Origin: Ascarosepion bandense
Taxonomy: Eukaryota > Mollusca > Cephalopoda > Sepiida > Sepiidae
Assembly: GCA_037127315.1 (NCBI GenBank)
Contig: JBBBDQ010001918.1
Coordinates: forward strand, 3,557,501-3,621,500
Reading direction: 5' to 3'
DNA length: 64,000 nucleotides
Shown here: positions 47,600-57,813 of the stretch, piece after piece
Position numbering within the stretch: position 1 is the first letter of the stretch
Layout of the letters: every line of letters starts with the position of its first letter
Made by a program: the position numbers and the translations under genes
The notes under the pieces: model-generated
What the model saw: only the letters and a program-made list of their open reading frames with translations
The model's database searches: none
Told to the model about the DNA's origin: nothing

Positions 47600-47635
<36 letters not shown>
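47124..47635. other. Intergenic sequence ending in a (TA)n tract
   Basis: No gene or known repeat is recognised. GACGGCCTGGGCAATCCCAG near 47217 is a GC-richer island. The last 30 bases are a (TA)n tract flanking the next SINE. Confidence 0.4.
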
Positions 47636-47639
<4 letters not shown>

Positions 47640-47929
47640 ATCCGCAGACAGATCTGTTTCGCTGTATCACAGCTCATCAGTAGACTCCGATTGCATTTAA
47701 CCCAGAATTGAAACCCGACCAAATTGGCGTCAGTCGGTGATTCTACCTCTGGGCTATGGGCGCTCGGTAGAAGAAGGCAGACCTTTTAGCGTGTATATTA
47801 TCATTATACACGCCCAATAGCCAGACTGCTCTAATTCATTACTGAATGAGCGATTCGTACATGCCATAGTAGCTACTGTTTTTCAAAGTCTACGGTTCTT
47901 CCAGAGTGCTCAATCAGGGTGTGAGAGCG

Positions 47930-47930
<1 letters not shown>
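47636..47930 (-). mobile_element. tRNA-derived SINE (family B) between (TA)n tracts
   Basis: On the plus strand it starts AGTCATCCGCAGACAGATCT and TTCGCTGTATCACAGCTCAT. It carries the reverse complement of the tRNA-like head (GGTGATTCTACCTCTGGGCT) and then TTCATTACTGAATGAGCGAT, and ends CAGGGTGTGAGAGCG. It is longer on the 5' side than the copy at 45793-46008. TA tracts occur at both ends. Confidence 0.85.
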
Positions 47931-47960
<30 letters not shown>

Positions 47961-48063
47961 CTGCATTTATTTTACAGTTAATTACTTTTTACTTAATATT
48001 TTTATATAATTTTCATTATTGTTTATTTTATTTATTTATACTTTTCGATAAACGCTTCTTTTT

Positions 48064-48260
48064 TCATAATCGTTTCACCCCAAGCAACGCAGTAATGCCA
48101 CTGGTGCACAGGGGTTACATGAAAGGATAGAGAAAATAAAGAGGAATAAGATACAGCGGGTGTCGGAGAAAGGATGAGAGAAATATGGGAGAAAAGTGCG
48201 CAGGCCGTTACGTGAGAAAGAAGGACAGGATATAGAAGATGGCGGGGGAAAGAATAAGAG
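48064..48260 (-). mobile_element. Jockey/L2-like LINE 3' UTR and tail
   Basis: The plus strand reads GTTTCACCCCAAGCAACGCA, then ATGCCACTGGTGCACAGGGG, then a purine-rich 3' UTR with repeated GAGAGAAATATGGGAGAA-type phrases. It is the reverse complement of the LINE tail at 48985-49047 with its UTR. No coding sequence remains. It faces the plus-strand copy at 48430-49047 tail-away. Confidence 0.75.
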
Positions 48261-48429
48261 AAATATGGTCATCAAGAAGATAAAAAATGGTATTTGATGC
48301 TGCACTTTTTGTTTCAAAAAATGAACTTTTTAAAAATTTCATCTTCATCGCGTTATTTCCTGGAGCTTTCTAGAACTTTAGAATTTATTTTTGTTTATTT
48401 GTATGATTGTATGTTATGTTACTGTTGTT

Positions 48430-49047
48430 TCATTCGACCGTGCATGGAATACTGTTGTCATATCTAGTCAAGCGCTCCTGCTGGTCGTCTTAGTGTTCTC
48501 GACAGGCTCCAAAGGAGAATCTCTGTGATTGGTCCCGACCTGGCAGCTCGACTCCAGCCATTTTCTCATCGTCTCAGAAGAACTTATGTTACTGGTGCCC
48601 CCTCCACAAGAATTTACTCGGGCAACCAGATTGCCATGAAGGTCCCACCCTTCCACAGATAGACCAACAAAATGCAGGTGACAATTCTACTCCAACAGCT
48701 TCTTTTCTCGCGCTTTCCGCCTGTGGAACTCCCTTTCGTATACTTGCTTTCCTGACAGCTACAACCTCCAGGAATTTAAATGCAAAAATAATTCCCATCT
48801 CTTATCCACTTAACTCCAGCCCTTTCTACATCACCCCATATATATTGTTCTTTTCCTTTCTTTTTACCTTCGCAACTGTCTTTACACCTGTGTACACATC
48901 CTTCTCTTGCCCTTTCTCTTTCACCTCCCGTAGCTGATTCGTCTTTGTCTTCACTCTCCTCTGTCTAAAACTTTTACTCTCTTATGTAGTCCTCTGCGCA
49001 TCAGTGGCGGTACCGCCTTGCTTGGGGTGAAATGATTAAAAAAAAAG
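48430..49047 (+). pseudogene. Jockey/L2-like LINE, degenerate RT C-terminus, 3' UTR and tail
   Basis: Around 48437-48560 the plus strand reads RPCMEYCCHI, a stop, then SVLDRLQRRISVIGPDLAAR, a hallmark of this reverse transcriptase C-terminal region. Further on are YSGNQIAMKVPPFHR and, after frame changes, remnants of the FFSR...LWNSL and FPDSYNLQEFKC motifs (about 48700-48785). The UTR follows, then GTCCTCTGCGCATCAGTGGC and CTTGCTTGGGGTGAAATGAT with an A8 run at 49047. 5'-truncated and inactive. Confidence 0.8.
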
Positions 49048-49389
49048 GTTAAAATGCATGAGTACTATTCAAATACATCATTAGAAAATTGAAAAATAAA
49101 GCGTCAGTATGTTTGCAGTTTTTATTTATTTATAAAGTTCTATGTTATGCTACAGTTAGAAATAGTAAAATGCGTTAAGAATGCATAAGTATTATCCAAC
49201 TATATTATTAGAAAATTGAAACAGTGCTTCTGAAATATTTTCCCTTTTTATCCTTCTTGCGTATATGATAAAAGCGAATGTTCAAAAAGTAAAACAAATT
49301 AATGCCTTTTTAATTACTTTTGAGCAAATGTTCATTGATTTATGACACAGAAGCGTAAGGTTACAAAATGTCATAGCCGTAACACACAC

Positions 49390-49390
<1 letters not shown>

Positions 49391-49448
<58 letters not shown>

Positions 49449-49464
49449 GATTAGAATATGATAG

Positions 49465-49515
<51 letters not shown>

Positions 49516-49560
49516 GTCTAAACATAGATAGATAGATAGATAGATAGATAATGATTAGAC

Positions 49561-49608
<48 letters not shown>

Positions 49609-49622
49609 TATAAACATAAGAT

Positions 49623-49658
<36 letters not shown>

Positions 49659-49666
49659 GAATAAAC

Positions 49667-49731
<65 letters not shown>

Positions 49732-49750
49732 GTCTAAACATAGATAGATC

Positions 49751-49808
<58 letters not shown>

Positions 49809-49816
49809 GAATAAAC

Positions 49817-49865
<49 letters not shown>

Positions 49866-49873
49866 GAATAAAC

Positions 49874-49936
<63 letters not shown>

Positions 49937-49937
49937 T
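49391..49937. repeat. (GATA)n microsatellite with periodic interruptions
   Basis: About 550 bp of GATA tetranucleotide repeats, broken by short phrases such as ATAATGAATAAACATAGATA and ATAATGTCTAAACATAGATA at fairly regular intervals. The recurring interruptions show that longer blocks, not single tetramers, have been duplicated. Minus-strand open frames (YLSI repeats) are artefacts. Confidence 0.97.
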
Positions 49938-50495
49938 GAACAGAATGGATAGATGTTACCAGCAAAGATCACAAAACGAACGAATGTCTTAAAACGAAAG
50001 AAAGAAAATAAACAACGAAAGCAAAATCGATGACCATAGAGAAAAGAAATAGAAAAATAAATGAAAGAATCTTACGAAAAACGGAGAAAAAGAAAGAAAA
50101 AGGACAATAAATAACGTGTCTGTGGAAATGAATCATGAAAGAAGTCAATGAAACTTGAAAGAAGAATGAAAGAAAACTGCATTAAAATTGAAGGAATGCA
50201 TCGGCTGAAAGAGAACTGAACCAATGAAAGTCAAGATTAAAGGCAAATAAATAAAAATATCAAGAGGAAACGAAGTAGAAGCAAAAGGCCAAAGAAAGAA
50301 AAATGAAAAAATATGGGAGGAAGAAAACAACAAAAATAAAGAAGAAGAAATTAAAATGAAGACGACAGAATAAGATAAAGTTTAGAAAAAAAACCGGGAA
50401 AGTAAAAGAAATGATGAAATGAGAGAGAAATAAATAAAAAGGAAATTTTCTGTCCATCTTTATTTTTGTCTGAGTGTCTGTCTGTCTCCACTCAC
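49938..50495. other. Purine-rich (AAAG/GAAA) intergenic stretch
   Basis: The plus strand is dominated by A and G with AAGAAAGAAAATAAA-like words over about 450 bp, then a CTGTCTGTCTCC segment and a short TA tract. No gene is recognised. Confidence 0.5.
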
Positions 50496-50510
50496 AAATA
50501 TATATATATA

Positions 50511-50810
50511 TAGTCATCCGAAGATAGATCTGTTTCGCTGTATCACAGCTCATAAGTACGGTTAGACAGCCGATTGCTTTTTACTCAGGATTGAAACCCG
50601 ACCGAATTGGCATCAGTCGACGATTCTACCTCTGAGCTACGAGCGCTCGGTAGAAGGATGAAGACTTTTTAGCGTGTATATTATCATTATACACGCCTGA
50701 GAATGCTCTAATTCATTACTGAATGAACGATGCGTAGATGCCAGAGTAGCTACTGTTTTTCGTAGTCTACCATTCTTCTAGAGTGCTCATTCAGGGTGTG
50801 AGAGCGTAAA
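50511..50810 (-). mobile_element. tRNA-derived SINE (family B), third copy
   Basis: Same order of motifs as 47636-47930: AGTCATCCGAAGATAGATCT, TTCGCTGTATCACAGCTCAT, the reversed tRNA-like head CGATTCTACCTCTGAGCTAC, and the end GGGTGTGAGAGCG. A partial fourth copy (AGTCATCCACTGACAGATCT to TGTATC, 50812-50845) follows directly, then a 50-bp (TA)n tract. Confidence 0.85.
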
Positions 50811-50844
50811 TAGTCATCCACTGACAGATCTGTTTCGCTGTATC

Positions 50845-50845
<1 letters not shown>

Positions 50846-50897
<52 letters not shown>
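50846..50897. repeat. (TA)n microsatellite
   Basis: TA tract of about 50 bp, flanked on the left by a truncated SINE family B fragment. Confidence 0.94.
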
Positions 50898-50898
<1 letters not shown>

Positions 50899-51618
50899 GA
50901 ACTTTGGTAATGAAAGTAAAGTAGTCATAGTAAAGCCTCCTGACACAGACTGACTTACGTTTGAGTAAAAACCATCAAAAGTTCCGCATATCTGTTATTT
51001 ATTTTTTTTAAATATTTCTAAAAAAAAAGAAATTCTTCGTTTCAATGTTTTTCATGTTTTGTTTTTAATATTTTCCTTTCAGAATATTTTATTTTATTTA
51101 TTTATTATTTTTGTTTTCAAGTTTATAAATATATTAATGTTTAATTTATAAGTGAGTTTTGTAATGTAAAATATTTAATAGCGTTATAATTCCTCTCCCA
51201 ACCCTGGACCACGTTCTGTTCAACTTCATATTGACAAAACATGCATTGGCCAGAATTATCCAAAAGAAATAGAAGGAATCTTTGAAAACTACGAAATATC
51301 AAAGAAAATATCTTCTGTTTACTGGAAATGAGATGCCTATGTCACCTGGAAACGAAATGCTTTTTCTTTTGCTAGTTAGGAGTAACTAGGGGAATTGACA
51401 TATTTTCATTTACATGACTACTTATTTGAATTTATACTAATTATATACTTATTTATATTCTTATTTCTCCTACCCTCCCACCTACCCTTTTTTACGGGAT
51501 GTTAGCAACCCGTTGTTTTTTGTTGTTTTTTTTTTGTTTTAATTAAAACTACAAGTGCGGAGGAACTTTTGATGAGTCAACGGCCAGCTAACTATAGGTG
51601 GTGTCTCAATAAATCACC
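50898..51618. other. AT-rich sequence upstream of a LINE
   Basis: No coding region or repeat is recognised up to about 51540. From about 51545 a less AT-rich sequence begins that may be the 5' UTR of the following LINE, but its exact start cannot be set from one copy. Confidence 0.4.
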
Positions 51619-52159
51619 GTGGATAAGGCAACAGGATACCACTCCACTTTCTATCTATCTATCCAGCGCATAATCATGGCTGTACAACATAAATATATCA
51701 AACCTAACGGCGTGAAGGGGGTTGCTTCCAAAGAGAGCCATTCCTCGCCCGGTAAGGACCGACATGGGCAACAGGTATCACCTGACCGTCATCCGGCGAC
51801 TGTTAGCAACAACTGTGTGAAGGGGACAATTTTTCCCAAAATCTGTTCATCGCCCAGGTGTCTCTGGACCGTTATCCAGAGACTGTGCGCAACAAAAAAA
51901 AAGGATTACCTTAGGGACATGGAACGTCAGGACGCTAAACAACTGAATATCAATGCGAAACCAGATGGCCATACAATGGAAATTCAGCAGTGACAGCCAT
52001 AGGATAATATACGCAGGAGGCAAAAATAACGAAAAGGTGTCGGTTTAACAGCGGACAAAGAAATGAAGAAATGTGTTTTGGGATACAGCCAGTTCTCCGA
52101 AAGAGTTCTCCTGGTCAAACTGAAAGACAGACCGTTCAACATAGCAACTGTAGTCGTCT

Positions 52160-52651
52160 ATGCACCAACAACGCAAAACACTGAGGAAGAAATCTTTTTA
52201 CTCCACTATAGAGAAGGCCAAGGCTCAATATAAAAGCCAAGAAATCAGGACCATCATGGGAGATTTGAATGCCAAAGTAGGCAAGGAGAGAGGAGGTATG
52301 GCCACTGGCAACTTTGGTTTAGGAATACGCATCGAACGAGGAGAAAAATGGGTGCAATGGTGCACATCAAATGACCAGGTAATAACTAGCACCCGGTTTC
52401 AAGAACACCAACGACGTCTATGGACATTGAGGAGCCCAGGAAATCACACGAAAATCCAGATAGACTACATAACCACAAACAGGAGATTCAGAAATGCAGT
52501 GGTTCAAAGCAAAGCCTATCCAGGCGCCTACTGTGGAAGCGAACACGTCCCAGTCATTTGCAAACTAAAAGTGAAATTCAGGAGATTGAAGAAGCCTAGT
52601 GGAGCACCAAAACTAAAATACAATACGCTCGTGAATGACCTCAACCTATAG
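52160..52651 (+). pseudogene. LINE AP-like endonuclease domain (fragment)
   Basis: This 163-codon stretch holds the second half of an apurinic-like endonuclease. The GDLNAKVG motif is at residues 34-41, QIDYITTNRRFRNAV in the middle, and SEHVPVIC near residue 127 stands where the family has S-D-H, so the aspartate is replaced by glutamate. The N-terminal part lies upstream in other frames (WNVRTLNN at about 51915, then a stop). A stop at 52649-52651 separates it from the linker and RT. Confidence 0.85.
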
Positions 52652-53567
52652 AAAGAATACACTAACAGCTTGAAAATCAAATACGAAGAGCATATTGGAA
52701 AAGGTCACTGGAAATGGGACTCGCTAAAGGAAGCAATAGTGACATCAGCAAACAACATTGCCCAAAAGGAAATTAGGCACAGAAGAAAAAATCGGTGGAT
52801 GACTGACAAGATTCTGGACATGATGCAAAGGAGGTGGAAAATGGTATCAAGACATGGAACGCATTCCAGTGAACTACACAAAGAAATGATAAAAAAATGC
52901 AGACAGGCTAAAGAGGAATGGCTCAATGACAAATGTGCAGTAGTAGAGAGATTGAGTAGGAATGATTAAGCAGACATGCATAAAGAAATAAAAGAACTGA
53001 CAAGACAAAAACCTGCTCTTCAAAAGGATTTATAATATCCAAGGATGGAACAATCATTTTGGAGAACGAGGAAATATTCTAACGATGGGAAGAATATATA
53101 AAAGATCTTTTCCACGACAAGAGAGAGCAACCGATAATACTCAAAGATGAGGACAAACCGGAAATATTAAAATCTGAAGTGGAATCTGCAATAGGCAAAC
53201 TGAATAGAAACAAAGCAGCTGGACCAGACTTCATAGTCATAGTGCTGCTGATAGCCCTGGAAGAATTTGGTATAGAAAAAATTACAGAAATAATAAATGA
53301 AATTTATAATAGTGGTGTAATACCAGATGACCTCAGCAAGTTGATTTTATAGCGCTACCTAAGAAGCCGGGATCAAACGAGTGCAAACTCCACAGAACCA
53401 TCAGATTAATGAGCCATATAACAAAACTAATCGTCCGAATCCTGATGAATAGAGCGAGAAGTAGAATCAGGTCAGAGATAAGACAAGAACAGTGCGGTTT
53501 CCTCAAAGACACTGGAACAAGGAACGCCATATTTATGATTATGATGCTCTCTGAAAGAGCTATATAA

Positions 53568-53933
53568 ATGAAGGACTTATACCTGTGCTTTATTGATTAT
53601 GCGAAGGCGTTTGACAAAATACGCCACAAAGAATTGATGGAGATGTTCGGCAGCCTTGTCATATTTAGGAAAGACTTAAGAGTAATCAAGAATCTTTACT
53701 GGCAGCAAACCGCTTGCATACGGATAGGTAATGAATTGAGTAGATATACAAAGATAGAAAGGGACGTAAGACAAGGATGTGTCTTTTCACCGGATCTGTT
53801 CAGCTTGTACAGCGAGAATATTTTGAGGACCCTAGAGGTTATGCTAAGATTTGTCATCGAAGGCCACAATTTAAACAACCTAAGGTACGCAGATGATACA
53901 GTGCTGATAGCAGACACAGAAAGGAAACTATAA
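53568..53933 (+). pseudogene. LINE reverse transcriptase catalytic core (fragment)
   Basis: A 121-codon open stretch encodes the centre of a reverse transcriptase: FIDYAKAFD (residues 8-16, first catalytic aspartates), RQGCVFSPDLFSLYSE (residues 68-83) and LRYADDTVLIADTE (YADD at 107-110). The catalytic residues are intact, but a frameshift near 53350 and stops before and after it destroy the polyprotein. Upstream, LNRNKAAGPDFI (about 53200) and IALPKKPGSNECKLHRTI (about 53345) belong to the same domain. Confidence 0.92.
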
Positions 53934-54997
53934 GACCTCCTACAGAAGATAGGTGAAGAGAGTGACAAGAAAGGACTAGAAATAAACTGCAAGAAAAACG
54001 AATTCATGGTCATCGGTAAAAACGGCAGCCCAATATGCCAAATACAGGTCGGTGATACTAGAATCAAGCAGGTACAATAATTTAAATACCTTGGAAGTGT
54101 TATAACAGAAGACGGAAAGTGCAACACAGAGATCCGAAGGCGAATTGGCTTCGCGAAGGAAGCATTCCAGAAGTTGAGTAAAGTATTAAGAAACAGGACA
54201 ATTTGGCTAGAAACAAAGAAGTGAGTACTGGATTTCTATGTGATGTCAGTTCTTCAATGCAGCAGTGAATGCTGGACAATATCATCGAAGATGTAGGAAA
54301 AACGTAAAGCAACTGAAATTGGTTCTACAGATGGATGCTGCGAATATCATGGATCGAGCATGTGAGCAATGATGAGGCCTTGGGAAGGATGGAAACGAAA
54401 AGGAAATTAATACTGAGCATCAGGAAGAGACAGCTGTAGTTCATGGGACATGCAATGAGGTAGGAGGGTTTGGAAACCCTGATACTAACAGGCCAGATAG
54501 AAGGAAAAAGAGACAGGGGAAAGCAACAGATAACATATTTGACGGCCCTAATCAGGTGGCTGATGGAACGAGGTTTGCATGGTGTAACAGGAGAAGGCGT
54601 GCTAACAGCCACCAGGGATAGGGAGATGTGAAGAGCCATGATCGCCAACGTCCTGAAAGGACAAGGTACATAGAAGAAGAAGAAAAATATTTCTTTTTGA
54701 ATTAGGGTTAGTATTGGTAAATAAACGTTTTCATATCTAGGTACTTTCGGCTAACACCTGTCATTTTCAAACCCGTTAGTTGCTTGCTATTTCTTTTTTA
54801 ACCATTTCATCCTATGGAAGGCGGGAATGCGACTAACAGTTAGATTCTCCATGGCAAACAAAGAAGTATTATTAATTGCTATAAATGGGATTACATTTAT
54901 TTTATAATCACGGCCACATCACCATATATCGGTCGTAAAATAAATTCTCATGTAAAGTCAATAAATGCTTATCTTTAAGCTTTGTTTTATGCCGACG

Positions 54998-55250
54998 TTT
55001 TTCAGTCAGTCACATAAGGGCCTTACTTGATATACGCTTGGGCGATCATGTCTCTTTTGATTCATCACTGACTAAGTTGAAGATTTTTAGCGGTAGGTTG
55101 CCGTCTCTTTCTACAGTAAGCTGGTTGTTAACCGAAGTTATAGCCGCCAGTCTGTCCTGATATTCAACCCATTACTAACAGATTTATATCTTTTTCAATG
55201 GCATCTTCGCATGAATAAATGTAACGGGCCAGACTGGAATTCGAATTATT
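54998..55250 (-). mobile_element. SINE family A, diverged copy
   Basis: The plus strand carries CAGTCAGTCACATAAG, ATACGCTTGGGCGATCATGT, then AGCGGTAGGTTGCCGTCTCT, TTCAACCCATTACTAACAGA and TGGAATTCGAATTATTCC, all in the reverse order of a family A SINE. It is more diverged than the other copies, and the box B-like end is close to 55250. Confidence 0.72.
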
Positions 55251-55387
55251 CCTACGAAACATTTATAAAAGATTCAAGCAAAAGCCAAAAAAGTAGATGT
55301 ATTTTTTAACAAGTCAGACGTTGCTTTATATAGAAATGTGCATACAGCCTTGAGTAAATTAGTTAAAACAAAACGAATAATGTCTTC

Positions 55388-55895
55388 CTAAGTTGAGTAA
55401 GGTATGAAAAAACAGGAGAATTTCGCTGGATTGAGTACTGGATTGCTACGTGCTGTCCGTCCTTCAAGATGGCAGTGAATGCTGGACAATACTATCAAAG
55501 ATGAAAGAAAAACTTGAAGTAACTGAAATGTAGTTCTACAGAAGGATGCTGCGAATATCATGGATCGAGCATGTGAGCAATGATGAGGTCTTAGAAATGA
55601 TGGAAACAAAAAGGAAATTAATACTGAGCATCAGGAAGAGACAGCTGAAGTTCCTGGGACACGCAATGAGGAAGGAGGGCTTGAAGAATCTGTTACTAAC
55701 AGGCTAGATAAAGGGAAAAAGAGACAGGGGAAAGCAACGGATAACATATTTGAAGGACCTAATCAGGTGGATAACGGAACGAGGATTGCATGGTGTAACA
55801 GGAGAAGGCGTGCTCAGAGCCACCAGGGATAGGGAAACGTGGCAGGCCATGATCGCCTACATCCTGAAGGGACAAGGCACATAGAAGAAGAAGAA
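55388..55895 (+). mobile_element. RTE/Cfdp2-like LINE, 5'-truncated copy 2
   Basis: It aligns by eye with the last 500 bp of the LINE at 51619-54690, from the region just after the KYLGSVITED motif (AAGTTGAGTAAGGTATGAAA) to CAAGGCACATAG followed by GAA triplets. Shared phrases include CTGCGAATATCATGGATCGA and GTGTAACAGGAGAAGGCGTG. 5' truncation is typical of target-primed reverse transcription. Not coding. Confidence 0.88.
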
Positions 55896-56078
55896 TATCT
55901 TTTAAGAGTGACATGATGTAAGGGAATTTTAAAAGAAAATAAAGATCATGCGAAAAATAAATGTAAAACCGACTACGAAGATCGGTTGCGTATAGGAAGA
56001 AAGTTTATACCGAATTAAGTTGTCGAATAAAGATAATATAATTTTATTATTTTTAAATTCTTAAAACTTTTACGTAAA

Positions 56079-56370
56079 TTGAGGTCCTGGAAATGATGGA
56101 AACGAAAAGGAAAATTAATACAGAGCATCAGGAAGATACAGCTAAAGTTCCTGGGACATGCAATGAGGAAGGAGGGCTTGGAGAATTTGATAATAACAGG
56201 CCAGAAAGAGGGAAAAAGAGACAGGGGAAAGCAACGGATAACATATTTGAAGGACCTAATCAGGTGGATGACAGAACGAGGATTGCATGGTGTAACAGGA
56301 GAAGGCGTGCTCAGAGCCACCAGGGACAGGGAAATGTGGAAGGCCATAAAAGAAGAAGAAGATCTTTCAG
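56079..56370 (+). mobile_element. RTE/Cfdp2-like LINE, 5'-truncated copy 3
   Basis: The last 290 bp of the same LINE, from GAGGTCCTGGAAATGATGGA to GGCCATAAAAGAAGAAGAAG. The end differs from copies 1 and 2: about 35 bp before the GAA tail are missing. Open frames across it are remnants of the LINE C-terminus, not a new gene. A Tc1-like fragment begins about 100 bp downstream. Confidence 0.86.
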
Positions 56371-56476
56371 ACTTTCCCTGATCACGTATACGTCGTCTCT
56401 TAGTGTTGTTTTTTTTTTCTTCTGTCGCATTTTTCTTTACATTTTGCATTTTCCTTTGACTGATGAATACAGTTTG

Positions 56477-56812
56477 TTACTTCGCCTTGATGACACGACA
56501 GGCAGTTGAAAGGTTGACACCAACAATATCCGCAATCTCTCTGTAAGGCTTGTCAGTGAGTTTGTGCAGCGTTACAATTTTAGTACGTCTCCTTAGAGCA
56601 ATGTCCATCGCAGACAATGGCCGTGGAACAACTAGTCGACAGACGAGACAATAATGTCTGGACGTGATAAGAATCTGATGTATTCACGGATGACGCAATA
56701 TTTTTCAAAGCCAAAGGAATTTCATCATACGTTCTGAGAATAGATTCATATTAATGAGCATAATTACAAATTACCTAATCTGAGGAAAAAATAGAAATCG
56801 ATTGCACCCTGT
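56477..56812 (-). pseudogene. Tc1-like transposase N-terminal helix-turn-helix fragment with one terminus
   Basis: Minus-strand codons from 56608 to a stop at 56477 encode MDIALRRRTKIVTLHKL, then REIADIVGVNLSTACRVI, a homeodomain-like DNA-binding helix-turn-helix as at the start of Tc1/mariner transposases. Only about 43 codons remain of some 340, with no catalytic domain. On the same strand the sequence starts TACAGGGTGCAATCGATTTC at 56812, a plausible 5' terminal repeat with a TA edge. No matching 3' terminus is seen. Confidence 0.75.
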
Positions 56813-56821
56813 AATTCCAGT

Positions 56822-56892
56822 GGGTCTAAAACTGACCATATGGCGAAAGAAAGGAATCGAAAACAGTGTTTCCAATTAATTTGCAAAGATGT
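56822..56892 (+). repeat. ~70-bp direct repeat, copy 1
   Basis: CTAAAACTGACCATATGGCG, then GAAAGAAAGGAATCG and CCAATTAATTTGCAAAGATG. A close relative lies at 57011-57077, 189 bp downstream, same orientation. Confidence 0.8.
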
Positions 56893-57010
56893 AAACTCTA
56901 TGAATTTAAACGAAAAGTTAAATTGGTGACAAGGTCTTATTTTTTTACCATTTGAATGGTTTGATCTAAGCGTAAGTTCTATGCTGGCAGTTTCTTCTTT
57001 CGTTCTTCTT

Positions 57011-57077
57011 CTAAAAATGACCGTATGGTGAAAGAAAGAAAACTAAAGCAGTTGTTTTAATTAATTTGCACGAGTGT
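57011..57077 (+). repeat. ~70-bp direct repeat, copy 2
   Basis: CTAAAAATGACCGTATGGTG, then GAAAGAAAG and TTTTAATTAATTTGCACGAG. Homologous to 56822-56892, with more divergence in the centre. Confidence 0.78.
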
Positions 57078-57404
57078 GTAGAGTGCCTCCAAAGATTTGG
57101 AGGAAAATCTTAAAAATTGAAATATAATCGCCACTAGTTTCTGAAAACACGCCCTAAGTTGAAATGTTACGTCAGCAGTGTATGGTGACATGGACGTTAA
57201 TGTTGATTGGTTTGTTTTATGGCGGGTCATTTCATGCCATACAAATTATTTTATTGCTGGTAATACCTATTTTATTGCTGGTAATACCTTTTTGTTTGAA
57301 CAATTTATTGTTGTTGTTTTTTAATAAATTTTGTGTCTAGTAATACTTTTTTTTCTTTTCGTGTATCAAGATTCATTGGGATTTGTTTTTAAGAGCAGGG
57401 TCCC

Positions 57405-57570
57405 CAAGTTCTATTCTTGTTATTTAACCCATAACTGGAAAGAAGGGACGGATTAATACGTTTCCCAAGGGTACCAGTGCTTAAGTGAATGTAGGGTATT
57501 CAACTGGAATTCGAACTCGGCTCACCAATTTCTCTTTCGGAGCCGATATCCACTGCACCACAACGCACAT
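57405..57570 (-). mobile_element. SINE family A, 5' half, fused behind a 5S-like sequence
   Basis: On the minus strand from 57570: TGTGCGTTGTGGTGCAGTGG plus ATATCGGCTCC (box A-like), GCCGAGTTCGAATTCCAGTT (box B), TACATTCACTTAAGCACTGG, and TCCAGTTATGGGTTAAATAA near 57425. The 3' body is missing. The 5S rRNA-like sequence at 57576-57690 lies directly upstream on the same strand. Confidence 0.82.
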
Positions 57571-57575
57571 CCGTC

Positions 57576-57690
57576 ACTAAACAGCACCTGGTATTCCCAA
57601 GCGGTCACCCATCTAAGTACTGACCAGGCTCAAAGTTGCTTAACTTCGGTGATCGAGAACTGTTGTATTCAACGTGATAGGCCGTAAGAC
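57576..57690 (-). pseudogene. 5S rRNA-derived sequence, minus strand
   Basis: Read from 57690: GTCTTACGGCCTATCACGTT, CACCGAAGTTAAGCAAC, GAGCCTGGTCAGTACTTAGA, TGGGTGACCGCTTGGGAATA, CCAGGTGCTGT. This follows the order and spacing of eukaryotic 5S rRNA over almost the full length, including the internal control region. About four bases are missing before CACCGAAG and the 3' end (TAGGC) has decayed. It is a pseudogene or the 5S-type head of a composite SINE; the head of SINE family A starts about 6 bp downstream. Confidence 0.88.
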
Positions 57691-57813
57691 GGACGTTAAT
57701 GTGAACATTTTTTAAATATCTTCAATTTCAGTTTCATCACTCAGTACATCAGAGAGTCTCAGTTAACTTATTGTAATGAACACTTGAAAATTGTAAGAAA
57801 ATTTTGACCTGGA

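Larger units (their letters stand above)
51619..54690 (+). mobile_element. RTE/Cfdp2-like LINE, nearly full length but inactive
   Basis: This is a non-LTR retrotransposon that would nick DNA with its endonuclease and reverse-transcribe its RNA there. In order: a 5' region with a repeated CGCCC...GGACCG...CAACA phrase, a GTWNVRTL-type endonuclease start at about 51915, the endonuclease core (52160-52651), a linker (52670-52969), reverse transcriptase (about 53150-53933), and a C-terminal region with a KYLGSVITEDGKCNTEIRRR motif (about 54085). The element ends GGACAAGGTACATAG followed by GAA triplets. Many stops and frameshifts break the frame. Two 3' copies of the family follow at 55388 and 56079. 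Confidence 0.88.

Noticed and set aside
48468..48798. Minus-strand open frames of 62 and 69 codons
   Set aside because: Antisense to the degenerate LINE RT fragment at 48430-49047, which has family motifs on the plus strand.
49451..49972. Minus-strand open frames rich in YLSI repeats
   Set aside because: Translation of the GATA microsatellite; low complexity with no domain.
53696..54127. Minus-strand open frames over the RTE-like LINE (also 54325-54648, 56015-56449)
   Set aside because: Antisense shadows of the LINE coding region, whose plus-strand reading carries the recognisable endonuclease and RT motifs.
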